From Streptomyces californicus (GTDB lineage: Bacteria; Actinomycetota; Actinomycetes; Streptomycetales; Streptomycetaceae), in assembly GCF_000717645.1 (NCBI RefSeq), contig NZ_JNZZ01000056.1:1-9519 (forward strand): a stretch of 9,519 bases of DNA. Reading direction: 5' to 3'. The notes under the pieces were generated by a model that was given only the letters and a program-made list of their open reading frames with translations, did not search any database and was not told the DNA's origin. The translations under genes and the position numbers were made by a program. This document shows, piece by piece, positions 6,439 to 9,519 of this stretch (within the stretch, counting starts at the first letter, position 1; each line of letters begins with the position of its first letter).

Positions 6439-7617
6439 TCAGGCCGCCACAGTGGCCCGGAAGAGGGTGCCCTCGCCTGCGGCGGAGACCGGTTCGCCGG
6501 CCGGGACGAAGACGGACTTCCCTGGTGCCAGGGCGAGTTCGCCGACCGTGACCGAGCCCGCCGTGCAGAGCACGATCTGCGGGGTGGGGGCGGTCAGTTC
6601 GGCGGGGGCGGCGCCGGTGGCGAGGGTGTAGCGGGAGAGGGCGAACTCGTCGGCGGGGGTCTCGTACAGCTCCTCGCCGGAGGGCGCCGCCTCCGGGCGC
6701 AGGACGCCGGGCTCGGTGGCCTCGAAGCGGACGATGCGCAGGAGTTCGGGGACGTCGATGTGCTTGGGCGTGAGGCCGCAGCGCAGGACGTTGTCCGAGT
6801 TGGCCATGATCTCGACGCCGAGGCCGTCGAGGTAGGCGTGCGGGACCCCCGCGTCCAGGAACAGGGCCTCGCCGGGCTGGAGTCGTACGTAGTTGAGCAG
6901 CATGGCCGCCAGGACGCCGGGGTCGCCCGGGAAGTGGTGGGCGATGCGGGCGTACGGGGCGTGGGCGCCGCCGATGCGTTCCGCGGCGGCCGCCGCCTCC
7001 GTCACGGTCGCGGCCATCTCCGCCGGTTCCGCGCCGAGGATCGCCGTGAGCACCTCGCGGAGCGCCGCCTCCTCGGGGTGGGCGCGGAGGAGGTCCACGT
7101 ACGGCTTGAGGGAGTCGACTCCCAGCGCCTCCATCGCCTCCGCGGCCTCGGCGGGCGGCCGGAAGCCGCACAGACCGGCGAAGGGGGTGAGCGCGCAGAT
7201 CAGTTCGGGCTTGTGGTTCGCGTCCTTGTACGTACGGTGCGGAGCGTCGATCGGTACGCCCCGGGCTTCCTCGTCCGCGTACCCCTCGCGCGCCTGCTCC
7301 AGGTTCGGGTGGACCTGTACGGAGAGGGGGGCTCCGGCGGCGAGCAGCTTCAGGAGGAAGGGGAGGCGGGGGCCGAACCGGGCGACGGTGTCCGCGCCCA
7401 GTTCGCCCTCCGGGTCGGTTTCGATGGCCTCGGTGAGCGGGATCTCCGTCTCGCCGGTGGTGGCGGTGGTGCGGGTGAGGCGCGAGGGGGCTCCGGGGTG
7501 GGCGCCCATCCACATCTCGGCCTGCGGTTCGCCGGTGGGCGCGATGCCGAGCAGGGCGGGGATGGCCGTGGTGGATCCCCAGGCGTAGGGGCGCACGGTG
7601 TTGGACAGCCGGTCCAT
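6439..7617 (-). CDS. manA: Mannose-6-phosphate isomerase, class I
   Basis: This zinc enzyme interconverts fructose-6-phosphate and mannose-6-phosphate in the cytosol, the entry point to mannose-1-P, GDP-mannose and mannosylated lipids or proteins. The 392-residue protein has the type I cupin layout. It begins NTVRPYAWGS (6-15) and shows the zinc ligands Gln101 and His103 in SVQVHPN, Glu138 in NHKPE, and His260 in GVPHAYLDG. NSDNVLRCGLTPKHID (273-288) contains the conserved active-site Arg279. The length is normal. The ATG has GAGGA (7625-7629) at a 7-base spacing. It lies 210 bp downstream of the SIS-domain gene on the same strand, with hairpin-forming tandem repeats between them, so it may have its own promoter. 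The transporter gene follows 87 bp on. Confidence 0.96.
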   Translation of the reverse strand: MDRLSNTVRPYAWGSTTAIPALLGIAPTGEPQAEMWMGAHPGAPSRLTRTTATTGETEIPLTEAIETDPEGELGADTVARFGPRLPFLLKLLAAGAPLSVQVHPNLEQAREGYADEEARGVPIDAPHRTYKDANHKPELICALTPFAGLCGFRPPAEAAEAMEALGVDSLKPYVDLLRAHPEEAALREVLTAILGAEPAEMAATVTEAAAAAERIGGAHAPYARIAHHFPGDPGVLAAMLLNYVRLQPGEALFLDAGVPHAYLDGLGVEIMANSDNVLRCGLTPKHIDVPELLRIVRFEATEPGVLRPEAAPSGEELYETPADEFALSRYTLATGAAPAELTAPTPQIVLCTAGSVTVGELALAPGKSVFVPAGEPVSAAGEGTLFRATVAA

Positions 7618-7719
7618 GGAGTCGTCCTCGGGTGGTGCGGGGCGGGTGGGTGATCCACCAGGGATACCAGTGTTACGTGAGGTCCTGGCGTCGCGGGAGT
7701 GACCGGCGGGTGTGGGCTC
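7618..7719 (-). promoter_or_regulatory. Upstream region of manA, possible promoter
   Basis: The DNA just upstream of manA is locally less GC-rich. On the minus strand it reads CACGTAACACTGGTATCCC, then TGGTGGATCACC. GGTATCC and GGATCACC form an imperfect inverted repeat around CTGGT. This would suit a promoter or operator, but I find no clear -35/-10 pair of the vegetative type, so the start signal is unassigned. Confidence 0.3.
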
Positions 7720-7802
7720 GGAGCGGGCCGGTTCAAGGGGGCCGGTGGCGGAGGGGCGGAGCGGGCCGGTTCCAAGGGGGCCGGCCGCGGTGGCGGAGAG
7801 CC
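7720..7802. repeat. Tandem repeat of about 38 and 45 bp downstream of the SIS-domain gene
   Basis: Copy 1 (7720-7757) and copy 2 (7758-7802) both begin GGAGCGGGCCGGTTC, share AAGGGGGCCGG and end TGGCGGAG. Copy 2 has one extra C and a six-base CCGCGG insertion. A third start, GGAGCGGG, follows at 7803. In copy 2, GGCCGG and CCGGCC flank an 11-base loop and can form a hairpin, and copy 1 has a shorter version. The array starts about 25 bases after the SIS gene stop on the minus strand, so it may act as a terminator. Confidence 0.7.
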
Positions 7803-7827
7803 GGAGCGGGGCGGGTCGGGAGCCGGG

Positions 7828-8964
7828 TCAGGAGTCGGGGGTCGCGGCCAGCGAGAGGTAGACCGTGGCGAAGTCGGTCACCGCGAGCAGTTCGGCCAGG
7901 GTCTCCAGGGCGCTGCCCTCCTCCGGTTCCAGCTCGCTCACGGGGGTGTCGTGGCCGAGCGCCAGCTCCCGCGCGGCCGGGTAGGCGCTGAGGCCGCCGG
8001 TCGGGCGGTCCCGGAGCAGGACGACTCGGGCTCGCAGGGTCTCCCCCTCCTCGACCCGGTCGCGGAAGAAGTCGTCGGGGTCGGCGCCCGCCGCGAAGTC
8101 CCCGGTCAGGAGCGTGCCGTGGGACGGAAGCGCCTCGGGCAGCTCGGCGACGAGGGCGGGGCGTCCGGCGAGTTCGGACAGGACGGCGGCGAAGCGGCGT
8201 CCGACCGGCCCGGCGGCGTCGCCCTCGGTCCACAGCAGCGGAAGGCTCTCGGCGAGTTCGGCGGCGAGGGTCTTGGCCGGATTGCTGTACGTGGCGATCG
8301 CCGGGCCGCAGCGTTCGGCGGTGCGGTCCAGACGGTCCGCCACTTTCTGGAGGTCCTCGGGGGTCGCGGTCACCAGGCCGACCCGGTCCAGGAGCGCCAG
8401 CAGCGGGGTGAGCAGCGCCCACAGGGTGCCGGGGCCCGCGGCAGAGATCTCGGCGTCGTACTCGCCGTGCGGGGCGGCCGCCATCGGGACCACCAGTCCG
8501 TGCACCCCGTCGACCGCCTCGCGCAGCGGTGAGCGGGTGGGGGCTACGGCGACGACGGTGCAGCCGCGTCGGTACGCCTGCTCGGCGAGGAGGGCGAGGC
8601 CGGGCTCGGAGCCGTCGGCGGTCGCGATGAGGAGGAGGTCCACGGATCCGGCCCAGCCGGGCAGCGCCCAGCGGAGGGCGCCGGGGGCGGGGGCGACGCC
8701 GGTGGGCCTGATCCGGACGACGGGGGCGGCCGCGCCGGCCAGGGCGCCGATCAGGTCCGCGACGCCGGCAGCCGCGGTGCCGGGGCCGGCGACGAGGACG
8801 GACCGGGGCCGGCCATCCGGCTTCAGGCCGCCGATGCCGGCCTCGGCGGCGTGCCGGGCGGCGGTACGGACCCGGGCTCCCGCTTCGGCCGCGCCGCGCA
8901 GCAGATCGCGGCGGTCGGCTCTGGCCAGGGCGTCCGGGGCGTCGAGCAGGGACTCGTCGAGCAT
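7828..8964 (-). CDS. SIS-domain protein, PGI/PMI bifunctional-like
   Basis: This 378-residue protein, between the trm112-like gene and manA, resembles the actinobacterial SIS-domain family related to bifunctional phosphoglucose/phosphomannose isomerase. Residues about 54-170 look like a SIS fold: VLVAGPGTAAAGVADLI (56-72), then DLLLIATADGSEPGLALL (109-126) and GCTVVAVAP (134-142). Residues about 215-378 match the C-terminal PGI-like half, including ATYSNPAKTLAAEL (224-237) and GRRFAAVLSEL (255-265). The usual phosphosugar Ser/Thr motif and the catalytic Glu/His region look degenerate, so isomerase activity is doubtful. The ATG has GGAGG (8974-8978) at a 9-base spacing. Its position next to manA suggests a role in mannose-6-phosphate metabolism or its regulation. 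The family call is good; the activity is not shown. Confidence 0.82.
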   Translation of the reverse strand: MLDESLLDAPDALARADRRDLLRGAAEAGARVRTAARHAAEAGIGGLKPDGRPRSVLVAGPGTAAAGVADLIGALAGAAAPVVRIRPTGVAPAPGALRWALPGWAGSVDLLLIATADGSEPGLALLAEQAYRRGCTVVAVAPTRSPLREAVDGVHGLVVPMAAAPHGEYDAEISAAGPGTLWALLTPLLALLDRVGLVTATPEDLQKVADRLDRTAERCGPAIATYSNPAKTLAAELAESLPLLWTEGDAAGPVGRRFAAVLSELAGRPALVAELPEALPSHGTLLTGDFAAGADPDDFFRDRVEEGETLRARVVLLRDRPTGGLSAYPAARELALGHDTPVSELEPEEGSALETLAELLAVTDFATVYLSLAATPDS

Positions 8965-9232
8965 GGCGGTGGGCCTCCGATCACCGGGTGGGTGCGGGCT
9001 GCGGGCGGGGCCGGGGGAGCCGGTCGAAGCGGCGGCGCCGGTGGCTTGGCGACACGGCGTTGCCGATCGGCTCGACGACGCGGGCTGTGCGGTGCCCCGG
9101 GGGTGCCGGTTCGCCGTGGGCGCGTGCCTGCGGGTGCGGAGCCCGCCCGCCCGGACCGGCTGGGCCCGGTGTGGGTCCGGTCGGCCGGTTCCGGCGGGCG
9201 GCCCTGCCGTACGTGCCGCGGGTCGCCTGCGG
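8965..9232 (-). other. Gap between the Trm112-family and SIS genes, with inverted repeats
   Basis: This 268-bp very GC-rich gap holds no credible gene. It contains a 7-bp inverted repeat, CCGGACC (9151-9157) with GGTCCGG (9174-9180), around a loop containing GGGCCC. It also contains the left arm of a 6-bp hairpin (9224-9229 with 9234-9239) spanning the Trm112-family gene's stop codon. Either could stop or attenuate transcription from that gene. I found no clear promoter for the SIS gene. Confidence 0.35.
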
Positions 9233-9415
9233 TCAGGCGGGGCGGCGGGCCTCGTCGACGAGCAGCACGGGGATGCCGTCCCGGACCGGGTAGGCCAGGC
9301 CGCAGCCGTCGCCCGTGCAGACCAGCTCGGGGCTGTCGGCCGCCGAACGGTCGTCGAGCGGGGAGTGGCAGGCCGGGCAGGCCAGGATCTCCAGGAGGCC
9401 GGCTTCGAGCGCCAT
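9233..9415 (-). CDS. Trm112 family zinc-binding protein, 60 aa
   Basis: This is a small soluble protein of the Trm112/YcaR family. It has four zinc-ligand cysteines in the pattern CPAC (Cys13, Cys16) and CTGDGC (Cys33, Cys38), followed by the family signature [19 protein letters not shown]. In yeast and archaea, Trm112 binds and activates several methyltransferases acting on tRNA, rRNA and release factors. The role of single bacterial copies is less clear. I chose the ATG at 9415 because GAAGGGA (9424-9430) lies 8 bases upstream and family members start [16 protein letters not shown]. An in-frame ATG at 9436 lacks a ribosome binding site. It is the first of three same-strand genes ending with manA. 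Confidence 0.9.
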   Translation of the reverse strand: MALEAGLLEILACPACHSPLDDRSAADSPELVCTGDGCGLAYPVRDGIPVLLVDEARRPA

Positions 9416-9423
9416 GGGGTGAG

Positions 9424-9430
9424 TCCCTTC
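9424..9430 (-). promoter_or_regulatory. Ribosome binding site deciding the Trm112-family start
   Basis: GAAGGGA on the minus strand is 8 bases before the ATG at 9415 and lies inside the extra coding sequence that the 9436 start would add. No similar purine run precedes the 9436 ATG, so this site favours the 60-residue product. Confidence 0.65.
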
Positions 9431-9436
9431 GAGCAT

Positions 9437-9519
9437 GCGGGTTCCGATCCGCGTGGATCAGGCGTCGTCAGCCTACCGCTGGGGTGGATGGGGGCGCGGC
9501 CTGGCCGGGGGGCGGAAAC
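9437..9519 (-). other. Upstream region of the Trm112-family gene, no gene identified
   Basis: The last 83 bases hold a small inverted repeat, GATCC-GCGT-GGATC (9446-9459), just upstream of the gene. They may include the end of the next gene upstream, but nothing in the three minus-strand frames is long enough to recognise. TAGGCT (on the minus strand near 9470-9475) is a possible -10 without a convincing -35. Confidence 0.3.

Noticed and set aside
5693..7513. Minus-strand 606-codon frame spanning manA and the transporter
   Set aside because: It is a frame-shifted shadow. Its sequence is Arg/Pro/Gly-rich, whereas the true frames show clear manA and CDF motifs.
7720..7810. Tandem repeat as a possible CRISPR array or mobile-element end
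   Set aside because: There are only two adjacent imperfect copies, with no unique spacers, no target-site duplication and no cas or transposase gene nearby.
8988..9293. Plus-strand 101-codon frame between the SIS and Trm112-family genes
   Set aside because: It overlaps the Trm112-family gene antisense. The product is Arg/Gly/Pro-rich and there is no convincing start signal.
9416..9436. Upstream ATG for the Trm112-family gene at 9436
   Set aside because: It has no ribosome binding site, and the extra residues MLEGTHP would cover the good GAAGGGA site used by the ATG at 9415.

Overview
The window is chromosomal DNA from a high-GC actinomycete, almost certainly Streptomyces or a close relative. 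The evidence is the very GC-rich third codon position, the GC-rich hairpins without T-runs, the Streptomyces-type rRNA leader at the left edge, and a conserved core gene set (trm112-like, SIS-domain gene, manA, cation diffusion facilitator, ahcY). I see no transposase, integrase, phage gene, CRISPR array or tRNA, so this is core rather than accessory sequence. Everything reads leftwards (minus strand) except one gene, the RDD gene.

Layout from left to right. Positions 1-395 hold no gene. On the minus strand they carry tandem sigma-70-type promoters, including a near-consensus TTGACA-17-TAGATT, followed by a purine-rich leader with repeated TCTGATARAGTC-like motifs. This looks like the promoter and leader region of a ribosomal RNA operon whose 16S gene lies just beyond the left edge. 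Directly upstream is a SpoIIM (DUF95) membrane protein gene (454-1461, minus), divergent from an RDD-family membrane protein gene (1581-2606, plus). A conserved-looking protein without a recognised domain (2672-3304, minus) converges on the RDD gene.

The second half is metabolic. ahcY (3513-4970, minus) encodes S-adenosylhomocysteine hydrolase and is followed by a strong 13-bp hairpin. A cation diffusion facilitator (5248-6351, minus) ends in a second strong hairpin, which lies over the ahcY promoter region. Upstream of it are manA (6439-7617, minus; mannose-6-phosphate isomerase), a SIS/PGI-PMI-like gene (7828-8964, minus) and a small Trm112-family zinc protein gene (9233-9415, minus). The last three probably form a mannose-6-phosphate locus that supplies mannose-6-P/GDP-mannose for glycoconjugates, possibly with an upstream phosphomannomutase outside the window.

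I did not find an obviously new multi-gene system. The points most worth a second look are the SpoIIM gene placed 60 bp from an rrn promoter with no visible terminator, the SIS protein whose phosphosugar and catalytic motifs look degenerate, the unrecognised 210-aa protein, and several intergenic palindromes and repeats.
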